64,000 bases of DNA from Pyrococcus horikoshii OT3 (GCF_000011105.1 NC_000961.1:668662-732661); one strand, 5' to 3'. Shown: positions 1-10,501, counted from the stretch's first letter. A program made the numbers and translations. The notes: a model not told the origin generated them from the sequence alone.

Positions 1-416
1 GGGGTTAGTAATACTATCTCCCTCTTCTCAAGGAAGTGGAGAGGAATTATTTCTCCCCAAGTTAGTGGAAATCTTGAGTATCTTCCCTTAGCACTTGCGA
101 AGTTTATATCAACGATTGGAAACCTTCCTCTTGCTTCCTTGAATATCTTCTCGGCCAACATTCTATCTGTTTTATACTCGCTTTCACTTGGCACATGTAC
201 ATCGTTAAAGGGAAGCCAGGGGATTAGGTATTCCGTCATAATTATTCCAAGTTTGTCGCTTATCCTGACGTTATGTGGGCTTATCAATACGTAGGTTTCT
301 GAATCTTTTAACCTCCTTCCTATCTCCTTTAATGCTTCATTTAACTTTCTACTTTCATCGTCTGGGGGATAAACTGCTTCGTTTCCATGAGGCATTACGG
401 CCATTCCAACTAGCAT
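1..416 (-). CDS. LigB-like class III extradiol dioxygenase-type protein (3' part outside window)
   Basis: Reading leftwards from an ATG at 414-416 the frame stays open to the window edge, giving about 138 residues that begin MLVGMAVMPHGNEAVYPPDD. The N-terminus has the look of the LigB/MEMO-like fold: a short strand ending in a PHG motif that carries a possible metal-ligand histidine, then a helix (DDESRKLNEALKEIGRR), then a strand ending in ISPHNV, a second His-containing loop typical of these proteins. The protein is a stand-alone cytosolic enzyme-like domain; the substrate cannot be told. It is divergent from the FBP aldolase/phosphatase gene, with about 110 bases between the two starts. 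The family call rests on pattern recognition of the N-terminal half only. Confidence 0.6.
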   Translation of the reverse strand, partial: MLVGMAVMPHGNEAVYPPDDESRKLNEALKEIGRRLKDSETYVLISPHNVRISDKLGIIMTEYLIPWLPFNDVHVPSESEYKTDRMLAEKIFKEARGRFPIVDINFASAKGRYSRFPLTWGEIIPLHFLEKREIVLLT

Positions 417-526
417 AGCACCACCTTAAATGAATAAATCTTAGAGTATTAAAACAGTTTGGGGGAAGCAAATCTTTTTAAGTGGTTATAAATAGTATAA
501 ATTGGCTTTTTTCAGAGGTGGTTGCG

Positions 527-1654
527 ATGGCCGTTGGTGAGAAGATAACTATAAGCGTTATAAAGGCTGATGTTGGTGGATGGCCGGGACACTCCAGAGT
601 TCATCCAGCCCTAATTGAAAAGGCCAGGGAGGTTCTTTCTGAAGCCCAGAAGAACGGGACGATAATAGACTTCTACGTAACTTACGCTGGAGATGACCTT
701 CAGCTGATCATGACCCATAAGAAGGGTGTAGACAGCCCCGAGGTTCACGGGTTAGCTTGGGAGGCATTTAAGAAGGCTACTGAGGTTGCTAAGGAGCTTG
801 GTCTTTACGGAGCTGGTCAGGACTTGCTTAAAGATGCCTTTAGTGGTAACGTTAGAGGACTGGGACCAAGCGTTGCTGAGATGGAAATAACCTTAAGAAA
901 GAGCGAGCCAATAGTTACCTTCCACTTAGATAAGACCGAGCCGGGAGCTTTCAACCTACCGATCTTTAGGATGTTTGCAGATCCCTTTAATACTGCAGGG
1001 TTAGTCATAGATCCAAAGATGCACATGGGATTCAGGTTTGAGATCTGGGATATTTTAGAGCACAAGAAGGTTATAATGAGCTCTCCAGAGGAAATGTACG
1101 ACATCTTAGCCTTAATAGGAGCCAAGAGCAGGTACGTTATCAAGAGGGTCTATCCAAAGGAGGGCCACCCAGTACCAAAGGATGAACCAGTTGCTGTAGT
1201 CTCAACTGAGAAGCTTTATGAAGTTGCAGGAGAGTACGTAGGAAAAGATGATCCTGTAGCAATAGTAAGAGCCCAAAGTGGCCTTCCAGCCCTGGGAGAA
1301 GTTCTAGAACCATTTGCATTCCCACACTTGGTTAGTGGATGGATGAGAGGTAGCCACAACGGCCCACTAATGCCAGTTCCTCTAAAGTATGCAACGCCAA
1401 CGAGATTCGATGGACCACCTAGGGCCGTAGCTCTAGGATGGCAGATAAGCCCGGAAGGAAAGCTTATCGGACCCGTTGACCTCTTCGATGATCCTGCATT
1501 TGATTGGGCGAGACAGAAGGCCCTAGAGATAACTGATTACATAAGAAGGCATGGGCCTTTCGAACCACACAGGCTACCATCTGAGGAAATGGAGTACACA
1601 ACCCTTCCAGGAGTTCTAGAAAAGTTAAAGGATAGATTTGAGCCGATAGAGTAG
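527..1654 (+). CDS. fbp: Fructose-1,6-bisphosphate aldolase/phosphatase (FBPA/P)
   Basis: Bifunctional gluconeogenic enzyme of thermophilic archaea: condenses dihydroxyacetone phosphate with glyceraldehyde 3-phosphate, then hydrolyses the 1-phosphate to give fructose 6-phosphate, using several Mg ions and a Schiff-base lysine. The product from this start is 375 residues, the usual size. The N-terminus (KITISVIKADVGGWPGHSRVHP) carries the metal-binding Asp and His of the family, and FYVTYAGDDLQLIMTHKKG and GLGPSVAEME follow as expected. I chose the ATG at 527 because GAGGTG lies just upstream and the family starts directly before this strand; the frame is open 15 codons further up, but that extension is not family-like. 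A/T-rich TATA-like sequence lies around 470-485. Its stop abuts the stop of the convergent MarC gene without a spacer. Confidence 0.95.
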   Translation: MAVGEKITISVIKADVGGWPGHSRVHPALIEKAREVLSEAQKNGTIIDFYVTYAGDDLQLIMTHKKGVDSPEVHGLAWEAFKKATEVAKELGLYGAGQDLLKDAFSGNVRGLGPSVAEMEITLRKSEPIVTFHLDKTEPGAFNLPIFRMFADPFNTAGLVIDPKMHMGFRFEIWDILEHKKVIMSSPEEMYDILALIGAKSRYVIKRVYPKEGHPVPKDEPVAVVSTEKLYEVAGEYVGKDDPVAIVRAQSGLPALGEVLEPFAFPHLVSGWMRGSHNGPLMPVPLKYATPTRFDGPPRAVALGWQISPEGKLIGPVDLFDDPAFDWARQKALEITDYIRRHGPFEPHRLPSEEMEYTTLPGVLEKLKDRFEPIE

Positions 1655-2260
1655 TTAAATTCCGAATGCTCCTTTTATTCCATTTATTATCATTTGCATG
1701 GCCATTGAAGTAAGAATTAGGCCCATCATTCTTGTTGTGACTTTAACTCCAACCCTTCCGAGCCTCTCTATTATCTTGTTACCTGAATATAAGATTCCAT
1801 AAGTTGTAAGCCCTATTGCAATTATCGTGAGGATTACGATCCCAGGGGACTCCTTAGTCATATATAGCATAACGGTTGTTATAGCTCCGGGCCCTGAGAT
1901 TAGTGGAATGGCTAGGGGTATTACAGCTACCTCTTCCAGTGTCACATCCTCTTCATCTATCTTAACGGAGGAAAGCTTTCCAGACAGCATTTCCATTCCC
2001 ATCCTGAACAGAAGTATTCCCCCAGCTATTGCAAAGGCATCGATACTTGAACCGAAGAATTTGAATATCCATTGCCCAACTAGTGCAAAGACTGTGAGAG
2101 TTATGAAGACTGTAATTGAGACTTTCTTAGCTACTTCATGCTTAATCTCAGCAGGTAAATGACCGACAACACTCATAAATACGGGAACGGCCCCAATGGG
2201 ATTTGTAATGGCAAACATTCCTGTGTAGAGGATCATGAACGTTTTTATAGCTTCTAGCAT
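1655..2260 (-). CDS. MarC family integral membrane protein
   Basis: A 201-residue protein with about six hydrophobic segments and the MarC/UPF0056 pattern: an N-terminal ITNPIGAVPVFM segment, a central ALVGQWIFKFFG segment and the LAIPLISGPGAITTVMLY loop, which is the most conserved part of the family. MarC proteins sit in the cytoplasmic membrane; their transport role is unproven (early links to multiple antibiotic resistance were not confirmed, and amino acid export has been suggested for some). GGGGGAG stands just before the ATG at 2258-2260. The gene is monocistronic and convergent with the FBP aldolase/phosphatase gene, sharing no spacer with it. Confidence 0.88.
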   Translation of the reverse strand: MLEAIKTFMILYTGMFAITNPIGAVPVFMSVVGHLPAEIKHEVAKKVSITVFITLTVFALVGQWIFKFFGSSIDAFAIAGGILLFRMGMEMLSGKLSSVKIDEEDVTLEEVAVIPLAIPLISGPGAITTVMLYMTKESPGIVILTIIAIGLTTYGILYSGNKIIERLGRVGVKVTTRMMGLILTSMAMQMIINGIKGAFGI

Positions 2261-2368
2261 CGTGCTCCCCCAGGGTCGGTAAAATAAATACTTAAAAAGC
2301 TAGCGGAAACTTATGTGGTCTTTTTGTCAACTAAATTTGAAGTAAACTTTCCCCTGTAAGAAGAGAAG

Positions 2369-3100
2369 CTAATACTTTTCCAATAAGTTTTTCCACCTTT
2401 CCCTCGTTCTTTTTAAGCAACCTGGTGGCATAAGTTCCCTCTCTGGACAGTAGCCAAGTTGGATGCATCTTGGCCCTAGCTTAGCCCACTCAATTATCGG
2501 CTTGAGCTCTTTCCTTTTGGCAATTTCCTCAAGCATCTTCCAAGCAACTTCCCTGATCTCCCATTGGGCCCTCTCGCATAATCTCAATCCAAAGAAGTGC
2601 TTTAGTTCCCTTAGGTTCATCGTTACTACAATTTTCGTTTTAACTGATTGGGGAAGGATGAATCTTGCATCCTCTTGATGTATCCCCCTTTCAATGCTTT
2701 TCTCGTACAATTCTAAAGATCTCTTAAGTAGCTCTTTCCACTCTTTTAATAACTCCGAATCTTTTTTTATGGACTCCGGTATGACGAAGGTTTCCTCAAC
2801 ATCTTCAGGGTTTATTTTAATGTACCTTTGACTCTGTTGGGTGTAACTTGCTATCCTATGCCTAACGAGCTGATGCGTGCACACCCTTGAGCATCCCTCT
2901 ATGGAGAATGTGAAAGTTGCATGCTCCAGGATTGATTCGTGTCCGTAGCTTAGGATTCTAGGTAGGTGAATTTCAACATCATTAGGGGATATCTTCTCAA
3001 AAGCTTCGGTACTCCAACCATCCCAATAGCTTATAAGTGCAGCCCAAGTAACTGTCTCCAAGGGTTTGGGAGTGTAATTTATCAGTTTTACCTTAACCAT
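2369..3100 (-). CDS. thyX: Flavin-dependent thymidylate synthase ThyX
   Basis: Makes dTMP from dUMP using methylenetetrahydrofolate (or an archaeal equivalent) and NADPH through FAD. The ThyX signature is complete: RHRIASYTQQSQRY at residues 80-93, with the RHR motif and the Ser residues that bind dUMP phosphate; the preceding CSRVCTHQLV and the C-terminal NLRELKHFFGLRLCERAQWEIRE are also typical. The start at 3098-3100 (MVKVKLINYT) has GAGGGAGT upstream; a further upstream ATG would add 18 residues with no family match. Length 243 residues is normal. No classical ThyA is seen in the window. The tRNA-Arg gene lies divergently about 90 bases away. Confidence 0.95.
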   Translation of the reverse strand: MVKVKLINYTPKPLETVTWAALISYWDGWSTEAFEKISPNDVEIHLPRILSYGHESILEHATFTFSIEGCSRVCTHQLVRHRIASYTQQSQRYIKINPEDVEETFVIPESIKKDSELLKEWKELLKRSLELYEKSIERGIHQEDARFILPQSVKTKIVVTMNLRELKHFFGLRLCERAQWEIREVAWKMLEEIAKRKELKPIIEWAKLGPRCIQLGYCPERELMPPGCLKRTRERWKNLLEKY

Positions 3101-3192
3101 TTTGACTCCCTCTACTATCTTTGAGGGCTTGTTATTAGGTTTATGCAACCGCAAGATTTAAAAATGCTCTATGGCCACAAAATTTTGGGCAT

Positions 3193-3270
3193 GGACCGGT
3201 AGCCTAGCCAGGACAGGGCGGCGGCCTCCTAAGCCGCAGGTCCGGGGTTCAAATCCCCGCCGGTCCGCCA
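3193..3270 (+). tRNA. tRNA-Arg (anticodon CCT), CCA encoded
   Basis: A full cloverleaf folds by eye. The acceptor stem GGACCGG (3193-3199) pairs with CCGGTCC (3260-3266), followed by discriminator G and an encoded CCA (3268-3270). The anticodon stem GCGGC (3221-3225) pairs with GCCGC (3233-3237) around loop CTCCTAA, anticodon CCT at 3228-3230, which reads AGG. The T stem CGGGG/CCCCG closes a TTCAAAT loop. The D arm lies in 3202-3219. No intron. AGG is a major arginine codon in this genome. TATA-like TTTAAAAA lies about 30 bases upstream. A C/D box sRNA follows about 45 bases downstream. Confidence 0.97.
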
Positions 3271-3314
3271 GATTTCTTTTCTTGCCCTTTCGACTTGAGT
3301 ACAATTCTCTAAGG

Positions 3315-3369
3315 GCGATGATGTAGGGTGGCGTCCCTGACATATGATGAAGCCTGCGATGGCTGAGCA
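3315..3369 (+). ncRNA. C/D box guide sRNA (2'-O-methylation guide), upstream of tfx
   Basis: The four boxes are in order with textbook spacing: C box ATGATGT (3318-3324, last base off consensus RTGATGA), 12-base guide (3325-3336), D' box CTGA (3337-3340), 3-base spacer, perfect C' box ATGATGA (3344-3350), 12-base guide (3351-3362), D box CTGA (3363-3366). This is the compact double-guide layout of Pyrococcus sRNAs that assemble with L7Ae, Nop5 and fibrillarin. By the N-plus-five rule the D' guide would methylate a G and the D guide a C. I did not identify targets. It lies between tRNA-Arg and the Tfx gene, so co-transcription with the tRNA is possible. Ends are approximate. Confidence 0.85.
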
Positions 3370-3415
3370 AATTATTTTTACCCTTTTCCTTATATGTAAG
3401 CAGAGGTGCTTACCA

Positions 3416-3847
3416 ATGAAGACGTTCTTAACGGAGCAACAAATAAAGGTTTTAGTTTTAAGGGCTAAAGGCCTTAAACAGAGTGAAATTGCTAAGATAC
3501 TTAAGACTACGAGAGCTAACGTTAGTATATTGGAGAAAAGAGCTTTAGAGAAAATAGAAAAGGCTAAAAATACTCTTCTTCTATGGGAGCAAATAAACTC
3601 GAAGGTCAACGTAAATGTTAAGGCTGGTGAGGATATATTTAGCGTGCCCGAGAAGCTTTTCAAAAAGGCCGATGAGGCTGGGGTTAAAGTTCCTTATAGC
3701 ACGGCCGAAATAATAGCTTTTCTTGTTGAGCATGCTCCAATAGAGAATAGGCTTGCAAAGAGGGATTTCGTAATATTCCTGGATTCAAAGAATAGGCTGA
3801 GAATTAGTGATTGCCTGATAAACTTGGATGAAATAGAGAAAAAATAA
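3416..3847 (+). CDS. Tfx family DNA-binding protein (HTH transcriptional regulator)
   Basis: A 143-residue regulator with an N-terminal helix-turn-helix (LTEQQIKVLVLRAKGLKQSE, then IAKILKTTRANVSILEKRAL), the sigma-70-region-4-like layout of Tfx, known from Methanothermobacter where it binds the promoter of the molybdenum formylmethanofuran dehydrogenase operon. The C-terminal half (residues 70-143) is the conserved Tfx effector or dimer domain. The ATG at 3416 follows GAGGTG; an upstream in-frame ATG lies inside the C/D box sRNA and is rejected. Its target here is unknown. It is convergent with the ior operon, one base apart, so that operon is not regulated from a shared promoter. Confidence 0.82.
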   Translation: MKTFLTEQQIKVLVLRAKGLKQSEIAKILKTTRANVSILEKRALEKIEKAKNTLLLWEQINSKVNVNVKAGEDIFSVPEKLFKKADEAGVKVPYSTAEIIAFLVEHAPIENRLAKRDFVIFLDSKNRLRISDCLINLDEIEKK

Positions 3848-3848
3848 A

Positions 3849-4457
3849 TCAGAGGTTGAGCATTTCCTTTGCGGCTTTAACTCCTAAGTCAAAGGCCTTC
3901 ATGTTAACGTCAACGGCCTTTGGAGGAACGCTGAGCCTTATCACCTCTTTTACGTGCTCAGCTGAAAGTGGAAATCCTGGGGTTTGAGTTAGTGCTCCAA
4001 TAAGAACTACGTTGGTAGTTATCACGTTTCCAGCTTCTATGGCTAGTTTTTCAGCATCAAAAGCTAGGAATTTGCCATTAAACTCTTCTTCAACAATTCT
4101 TTTTATCTCTTCCAGGCTTGGGTAAGTTGCGAGACCCATTGAAACTTGGACTGGTGGAATTGGTCTTGCGTTAGTGAACACGAGACCTCCTTTCTTAAGG
4201 TAATTTATATACCTCAAAGCTTCGACGGGTTCGAAGCTTAGTATTACATCGGCTTTTCCTTCAGGAACCATTGCTCCATAAACGTCATCACCAAAACGGA
4301 CGTAGGCTATAACTGAACCAAACCTCTGACTCATTCCGTGGACTTCGCCCACCCTCACTTTGTACCCTGCTTTAAGAGCTGCCCATCCCAATAGATTCGC
4401 AGCAGTAAGGATACCCTGACCTCCAACACCCGTAATAACGATATTGTACTCCTTCAT
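3849..4457 (-). CDS. iorB: Indolepyruvate ferredoxin oxidoreductase, beta subunit
   Basis: Small subunit (202 residues) of the oxygen-sensitive enzyme that converts aryl pyruvates (indolepyruvate, phenylpyruvate) plus CoA to aryl-acetyl-CoA, reducing ferredoxin. It is the gamma-type domain of 2-oxoacid oxidoreductases: [20 protein letters not shown] at the N-terminus, the [13 protein letters not shown] loop, and the pattern of strands typical of POR gamma. Its ATG overlaps the iorA stop by four bases (ATGA), so the subunits are translationally coupled. It is the last gene of the operon acyl-CoA synthetase alpha - iorA - iorB. Confidence 0.95.
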   Translation of the reverse strand: MKEYNIVITGVGGQGILTAANLLGWAALKAGYKVRVGEVHGMSQRFGSVIAYVRFGDDVYGAMVPEGKADVILSFEPVEALRYINYLKKGGLVFTNARPIPPVQVSMGLATYPSLEEIKRIVEEEFNGKFLAFDAEKLAIEAGNVITTNVVLIGALTQTPGFPLSAEHVKEVIRLSVPPKAVDVNMKAFDLGVKAAKEMLNL

Positions 4458-6400
4458 AGCTCTCCCTCCCTAACCTTCTCGAAAGCTCCGAATGGACAGA
4501 CCTGTGCACAGCCTCCACAGCCCCAGCACATGAGAGGATCGACTCTAGCTTTCTTCTTCTCTGCATCCCAGTAAATTGCTGGACAACCATAGGCGTTAAT
4601 ACAGATCTTACATCCTGTACACTTCTCCTCGTTGACCTGGTAGATTGGCCACTGTTTTCCTTCCCTCCTTAATTGCCCGATCCTGTAGAGGGCACATGCC
4701 CTCCTTGAGACGACTACACTAACTCCCTCAACCTCGAGGGCCTTCTTTATAGTTTCATAGGTCTCCTTTATGTCGTAAGGATCAACGACGGCAACAAAGT
4801 CAGCTCCCATAGCCCTGGCCACTTCCTCAATTAGTATTCTCTTTCCGGGTCCGTGAGGTGTTTCACCGGTTCCTGGGTTTGGTTGGTCTCCAGTCATTGC
4901 GGTAACCATGTTATCCATAACCACTATTAGAACGTTGGAGCGGTTGTATATTGCATTGGCCAAGGCCGGCAATCCAGTGTGGAAGAATGTTGAATCACCA
5001 ATTGTTGCGACAATGATCTTCTTCTCTTTACCTGTTTTTCTTTGCTCCTCTCCTAGAGCTCCATTGAGGGCTATACTTAATCCGTGAGCTACTCCAATGG
5101 AACCTCCCATCGCTATAGTCGTATCGACGGTTTTGAGCGGTGGTAGAACTCCAAGGGTGTAACATCCTATGTCACTTGGGAATATCGCCCTTGGTGTCGC
5201 GGCTTTCCTAATTGCAAAGAATGTGTTCCTGTGGGGGCATGCTGGACAGAGTGAGGGCGGTCTCGGAGGAACCATTTCCTGAACTTTCTTATACTTCTCA
5301 TCTATTTCTTGGAAGTTTATTGGCGTTTCAACACCTAAGAATTTTGCTACCGCTTCTACGGCCCTCCTAGTCGTCATTTCATAAACCCTTGGCACTAGAT
5401 CCTTTCCATGGATTTCAATGTTGATGTTGTTATCGAATGCCCATACCTTTACCTGCTCCTCAACAACGGGTTCAAGCTCTTCAACTATGAGAACTCTCTC
5501 TAATCCGTTAAAGAACTTCTCTAGCAATCCGTAGGGAACTGGGAAGGGCGTTCCCAGCTTTAATATCTTTACATTGTCAATTCCAAGCCAGGCTAGAGCT
5601 TCCTTGACGTAAGCATAAGACAATCCCGGAGCTATTATTCCAACCTTTGCATCCTCCGGACCTTCTATCCAGTTAAATGGGGATGTGTTAAATTCTTCCC
5701 TGAACTTTTCTATCGTTTCCAATAACCATGGATGCTTAGGCCTTTGAAACGCTGGTATATCTACGTACTTCTCTGGGTTCTTCTTAAAGTTACCGAACTT
5801 CCTTTTTCCCTCCTTTATTTCCTGGGGAAGCTCTCCCAGGACAACATCCCCTCTCATATGAGAGCTTCTTGTTGTCGTCCTTAGTATGACCATCTGTCCA
5901 TATTTTTCGCTGATCTCAAATGCATACTTTACCATATCTTTTGCCTCTTGAACGCTTGAAGGCTCTAAAACAGGAATGTTTGCAAACTTTGCTATTGCCC
6001 TTGTATCCTGCTCGTTTTGACTACTCCACATGCTTGGATCATCTGCGACTACTACAATCAAGCCGCCGTTGATACCCATGTAACTTACGGTCATGAAGCT
6101 ATCCATTGCAACGTTTAATCCAACGTGCTTCATAGCGGTCATAGCCCTTAATCCTGCCCAGGAAGCGCTTAGTGCCGTCTCAAATGCAACCTTTTCGTTG
6201 GTTGAATACTCCATATAAACTCCGGCCTTCTTTGCTACCATGGCCATGGTATCCGTTATTTCAGAACTTGGGGTTCCAGGATAAGCTGCGTAAACCCCGA
6301 TGTTACCTTCCAGGGCCCCTCTAACTATGGCTTGATTTCCTAAAAGGAGGACCTTTTCCCCGGGTTTATCCCATAAGACTATGTCAGTTACTTTAACCAT
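4454..6400 (-). CDS. iorA: Indolepyruvate ferredoxin oxidoreductase, alpha subunit
   Basis: Large subunit (648 residues) of aryl-pyruvate:ferredoxin oxidoreductase, used in fermentation of Trp, Phe and Tyr after transamination. Domain order: POR-alpha-type pyrimidine-binding domain ([20 protein letters not shown], with the TNEKVAFE glutamate region), a linker domain, the thiamine pyrophosphate domain ([11 protein letters not shown], then [19 protein letters not shown] with the GDS...N motif), and a C-terminal ferredoxin-like domain with two cluster motifs, [14 protein letters not shown] and [12 protein letters not shown]. The first cluster has an irregular last spacing, common in IorA. ATG at 6400 has GGAGGTG upstream and lies one base past the stop of the synthetase gene. 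Confidence 0.96.
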   Translation of the reverse strand: MVKVTDIVLWDKPGEKVLLLGNQAIVRGALEGNIGVYAAYPGTPSSEITDTMAMVAKKAGVYMEYSTNEKVAFETALSASWAGLRAMTAMKHVGLNVAMDSFMTVSYMGINGGLIVVVADDPSMWSSQNEQDTRAIAKFANIPVLEPSSVQEAKDMVKYAFEISEKYGQMVILRTTTRSSHMRGDVVLGELPQEIKEGKRKFGNFKKNPEKYVDIPAFQRPKHPWLLETIEKFREEFNTSPFNWIEGPEDAKVGIIAPGLSYAYVKEALAWLGIDNVKILKLGTPFPVPYGLLEKFFNGLERVLIVEELEPVVEEQVKVWAFDNNINIEIHGKDLVPRVYEMTTRRAVEAVAKFLGVETPINFQEIDEKYKKVQEMVPPRPPSLCPACPHRNTFFAIRKAATPRAIFPSDIGCYTLGVLPPLKTVDTTIAMGGSIGVAHGLSIALNGALGEEQRKTGKEKKIIVATIGDSTFFHTGLPALANAIYNRSNVLIVVMDNMVTAMTGDQPNPGTGETPHGPGKRILIEEVARAMGADFVAVVDPYDIKETYETIKKALEVEGVSVVVSRRACALYRIGQLRREGKQWPIYQVNEEKCTGCKICINAYGCPAIYWDAEKKKARVDPLMCWGCGGCAQVCPFGAFEKVREGEL

Positions 6401-7774
6401 TCATTCCACCTCCAAAATTCCAACGTTTTTAGCCTGCTCAACGAGAGCGTAAGCAGCGGATGCAACATCTTCAGGTCTCTCATAGGTCGGGATTCCATTC
6501 TTTTCGAGAAGTTCCTTAGCCTTCTCGCTCACGTACCCGGCCATAAACATGGCTAGAACTGGCTTTTCATTGTTAACCTCTTTTACCGCTCTAATAATTC
6601 CTTCAGCGTGCTCCGTTAGCGTCATTCCTGCAAAGGTTGGGACGACACATATCGCGATCAGCATATCAACGTTTGGATCTTGAAGAAGAAGCTTTGCGGT
6701 TCTGTAGTAATCCTCTCCCCTTGCGGATGCTATCATATCAACTGGGTTTTTTACAGCGGCCATTGGTGGTAGGAATGACCTGAGTTCCTCTATTGTTTTT
6801 TCCTCCAGGGTGGCCAATTTTAATCCACGTTTATCAAGTTCATCAGCAGTTAGGACTCCTGGGCCTCCAGCATTAGTCATTATGGCTACTTTATTTCCTC
6901 TAGGTAAAGGTTGTGAAAATGCTCTAGCCATGCTGAGCATCTCATCTATAGTGTTCGCTACTAAAACTCCGCTCTGCTTAAATGCTGCCTCATATATTTT
7001 CCAACTACCCGCTAAAGAACCTGTATGGCTTGATGCTGCTCTTGCGCCACTTTCACTCTTTCCAGCTTTTAAAGCTATGATAGGCTTCTTCTTTGTAACT
7101 CTCTTTGCAACTTCCATGAATTTTTTTCCATTTCTAACTCCCTCTATGTACAGGGCTATTGCTTTGTCTTCTTCAGTATCCGCTAAGTATTCCATTAGTT
7201 CAGCGAAGTCAACATCGGCCATGTTACCAACGCTTATGAATTTTGAAAATCCAATGTCTTCCTTTATTGTCTTATATACTATCCCTGCTCCTAATGCACC
7301 GCTTTGGCTTATGAATGCTACGTTTCCTTTCTTAGCGACGGTTATAAAAGTGGCATTCAAATCAACGTGGGTATTCATTATTCCAACACAGTTCGGCCCT
7401 ATGATCCTCATTCCGTACTTGTGGGCTATCTCAACTAGCTCCTTTTCCTCTCTCTTCCCTTCCTCCCCTGTTTCTCCAAACCCTGCGGTTATTATAACTA
7501 CTCCCTTAACTCCCTTCTCGCCACATTGGATTAGCGTATCTTTTACAAATCTCTTTGGGACAACTATTATTGCCAAGTCAATTTCATCTGGAATATCCTT
7601 AACACTTTTATACGCCTTGACGCCTTGAACTTCTTCCTCCTTTATGTTTACTGGATAAACTTTGCCCTTCTTATACTCTTTTAGATTTTTGAAAACCTCG
7701 TAGCCGAGCTTTTTTGGATCATTAGAAGCCCCTATTACGGCTATTCCTTTAGGATTAAAGAAATAGTCAAGCAT
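6401..7774 (-). CDS. ADP-forming acyl-CoA synthetase, alpha subunit
   Basis: Alpha subunit (457 residues) of nucleotide diphosphate-forming acyl-CoA synthetase (EC 6.2.1.13 type), which turns acyl-CoA plus ADP and phosphate into the acid, CoA and ATP: the substrate-level phosphorylation step of peptide fermenters. A CoA-binding Rossmann domain comes first (IAVIGASNDPKKLGYEV), then ligase domains; the phosphorylated histidine is His250 in SSHTGSLAG. The beta (ATP-grasp) subunit is not in the window, as is usual in Thermococcales where alpha and beta are unlinked. Lying first in an operon with iorAB, it most likely serves aryl-acetyl-CoA (the ACS II type described in P. furiosus); that specificity is inferred from context. 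GGTGG precedes the ATG. Confidence 0.92.
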   Translation of the reverse strand: MLDYFFNPKGIAVIGASNDPKKLGYEVFKNLKEYKKGKVYPVNIKEEEVQGVKAYKSVKDIPDEIDLAIIVVPKRFVKDTLIQCGEKGVKGVVIITAGFGETGEEGKREEKELVEIAHKYGMRIIGPNCVGIMNTHVDLNATFITVAKKGNVAFISQSGALGAGIVYKTIKEDIGFSKFISVGNMADVDFAELMEYLADTEEDKAIALYIEGVRNGKKFMEVAKRVTKKKPIIALKAGKSESGARAASSHTGSLAGSWKIYEAAFKQSGVLVANTIDEMLSMARAFSQPLPRGNKVAIMTNAGGPGVLTADELDKRGLKLATLEEKTIEELRSFLPPMAAVKNPVDMIASARGEDYYRTAKLLLQDPNVDMLIAICVVPTFAGMTLTEHAEGIIRAVKEVNNEKPVLAMFMAGYVSEKAKELLEKNGIPTYERPEDVASAAYALVEQAKNVGILEVE

Positions 7775-7876
7775 TTTCTTCCACCAATCTGATGCTTATA
7801 CTCCTACCTTATAAGACTTCTTAGGCTTTAGTGGACTGTAAAATTCATTGATGATCAAAATTTAAAAGAGGGAGGA

Positions 7877-8209
7877 TTAGACCTTAAACTTCTCAGTTAA
7901 ATACTCCCTAAGGGCCTCTACATCCTCCCTTTTGATAACTTCCATGAGCTCGTCAAATTTCCTTTCTCCCAGGGCCCTTTTGAGGTAATAATAAAGATCA
8001 ACGGCATCCTCCACAATCTTGCTTTGTCTCCTTCCCTCCTCCCCATATAGCTCTATTAACTTTCTATTTGTATCTAAAGATATGTATAGAGTCTTCTGCT
8101 TTTTCTCAGATTTTAAGTCCTTTTTCTCCTCAGTTCTTTTTCCGGGCTTTGTTAGATCATCTAAAGAGCCTGAAAATAATTTTGGTATCTTTTTGCTATC
8201 CTTCGACAA
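7877..8209 (-). CDS. Small ribbon-helix-helix partner of ParA (SegB-like)
   Basis: A 110-residue protein with a polar, lysine-rich and probably disordered first 38 residues, then KTLYISLDTNRKLIELYG, a strand followed by two helices (RQSKIVEDAVDLYYYLKRAL) in the layout of a ribbon-helix-helix DNA-binding dimer, and a charged helical tail. Size and layout match SegB, the RHH partner of ParA-type SegA in Sulfolobus, although sequence similarity was not tested. The start is TTG at 8207-8209, supported by a strong GGAGGTGAT eight bases upstream. It overlaps the end of the parA gene by 14 bases and ends the cdrS-like/ftsZ/parA operon. It probably binds a centromere-like site or its own promoter. 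Confidence 0.72.
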   Translation of the reverse strand: MSKDSKKIPKLFSGSLDDLTKPGKRTEEKKDLKSEKKQKTLYISLDTNRKLIELYGEEGRRQSKIVEDAVDLYYYLKRALGERKFDELMEVIKREDVEALREYLTEKFKV

Positions 8210-8966
8210 GTGAAATCACCTCCCTTGCGAGTTTTTCAAATGCCCTACTAGCTTTTCCATTGGGGTCATACTCAAGGATGCTCTTGCCTTCTGCTTGGGC
8301 TTTTTCAATGGTCACAGTCTTTGGTATAGTGGTTAATATTGGGGCTTCGGGGTATAACTCCTTTAATTCTTTAAGCCTCTTTTCTGGGATCTTAGTCTGC
8401 CTTGTGAACTTATTAGGGACTATTCCCAGAAGTCTTAGGCCTTCATTGGTTTCATCTTTGATCATTTTCATTAAATTAAACATGAGTTGCATCCCTATAA
8501 CCCCAAAATAACTCAACTCCAATGGAATGAGCACATAATCCGAGGCCGTTAATGAATTAACCAGGAATATTCCCATGCTTGGGGGATTATCAATTATTAT
8601 GTAATCATACTCCGGATATACTGGCTTGAGGGCTTTTTCAAGTCTCCTCTCTCTATTATAGGTGTTTAAAATCTCTATCTCCTTAGCGGAGAGGGTTAAG
8701 TGGCTGGGTATTAAGTGTATGTTTTCGTTAATTTCTATTAAAACATCTTCTACAGTGCTTTCTTTTGTCATAAGGGTTCCAACGTTCTTGTTTTCGTAAT
8801 TAATTACGTCCATACCAATTAATGCAAACGTAAGATTAAACTGCGGGTCAATGTCTACTAAAAGTACTTTTTTTCCAAATTTTGAGAGAGAATATCCGAG
8901 ATTTAATGCTATCGTTGTCTTTCCAACTCCCCCTTTTTGATTCGCTATGCTAATTACTACGCCCAT
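8196..8966 (-). CDS. ParA/SegA family partition ATPase
   Basis: A 256-residue Walker-type ATPase of the ParA/MinD superfamily. Residues 11-18 form the deviant Walker A box KGGVGKTT; DIDPQFNLT (A') and IIIDNPPS (Walker B, with Asn in place of the common Thr) follow, and the C-terminal IPKTVTIEKAQAEGKSILEY is typical of chromosomal Soj/ParA. Such proteins bind DNA non-specifically as ATP dimers and move DNA or protein cargo with a DNA-binding partner, here the overlapping downstream RHH protein. GGTGAT precedes the ATG. Forty bases separate it from ftsZ upstream, so it should be in the same transcript. No plasmid-like features surround it, so a chromosomal role is likely. Confidence 0.9.
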   Translation of the reverse strand: MGVVISIANQKGGVGKTTIALNLGYSLSKFGKKVLLVDIDPQFNLTFALIGMDVINYENKNVGTLMTKESTVEDVLIEINENIHLIPSHLTLSAKEIEILNTYNRERRLEKALKPVYPEYDYIIIDNPPSMGIFLVNSLTASDYVLIPLELSYFGVIGMQLMFNLMKMIKDETNEGLRLLGIVPNKFTRQTKIPEKRLKELKELYPEAPILTTIPKTVTIEKAQAEGKSILEYDPNGKASRAFEKLAREVISLVEG

Positions 8967-9006
8967 TTAATCACCTAAAGTTATCTGAAGAAAAGAATTA
9001 AAAAGT

Positions 9007-10460
<1,454 letters not shown>

Positions 10461-10501
10461 CCCTACAACACCCTTCAGCGGAATTCCCTATTCTAAGGCT
10501 T

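Noticed and set aside
482-526. Longer N-terminus for FBP aldolase/phosphatase
   Set aside because: Family start and GAGGTG support 527; the extension is not family-like.
3229-3663. Minus-strand frame of 144 codons running through the tRNA, sRNA and Tfx gene
   Set aside because: It lies antisense to a tRNA, a guide RNA and a well-supported HTH gene, and has no ribosome binding site or family likeness.
6810-7628. Plus-strand frame of 272 codons inside the acyl-CoA synthetase gene
   Set aside because: Antisense shadow of a clear enzyme gene; composition is serine/proline/leucine-rich without motifs.
8068-8511. Plus-strand frame opposite the parA/SegB-like junction
   Set aside because: Antisense to two genes with strong family signals; no start signal.
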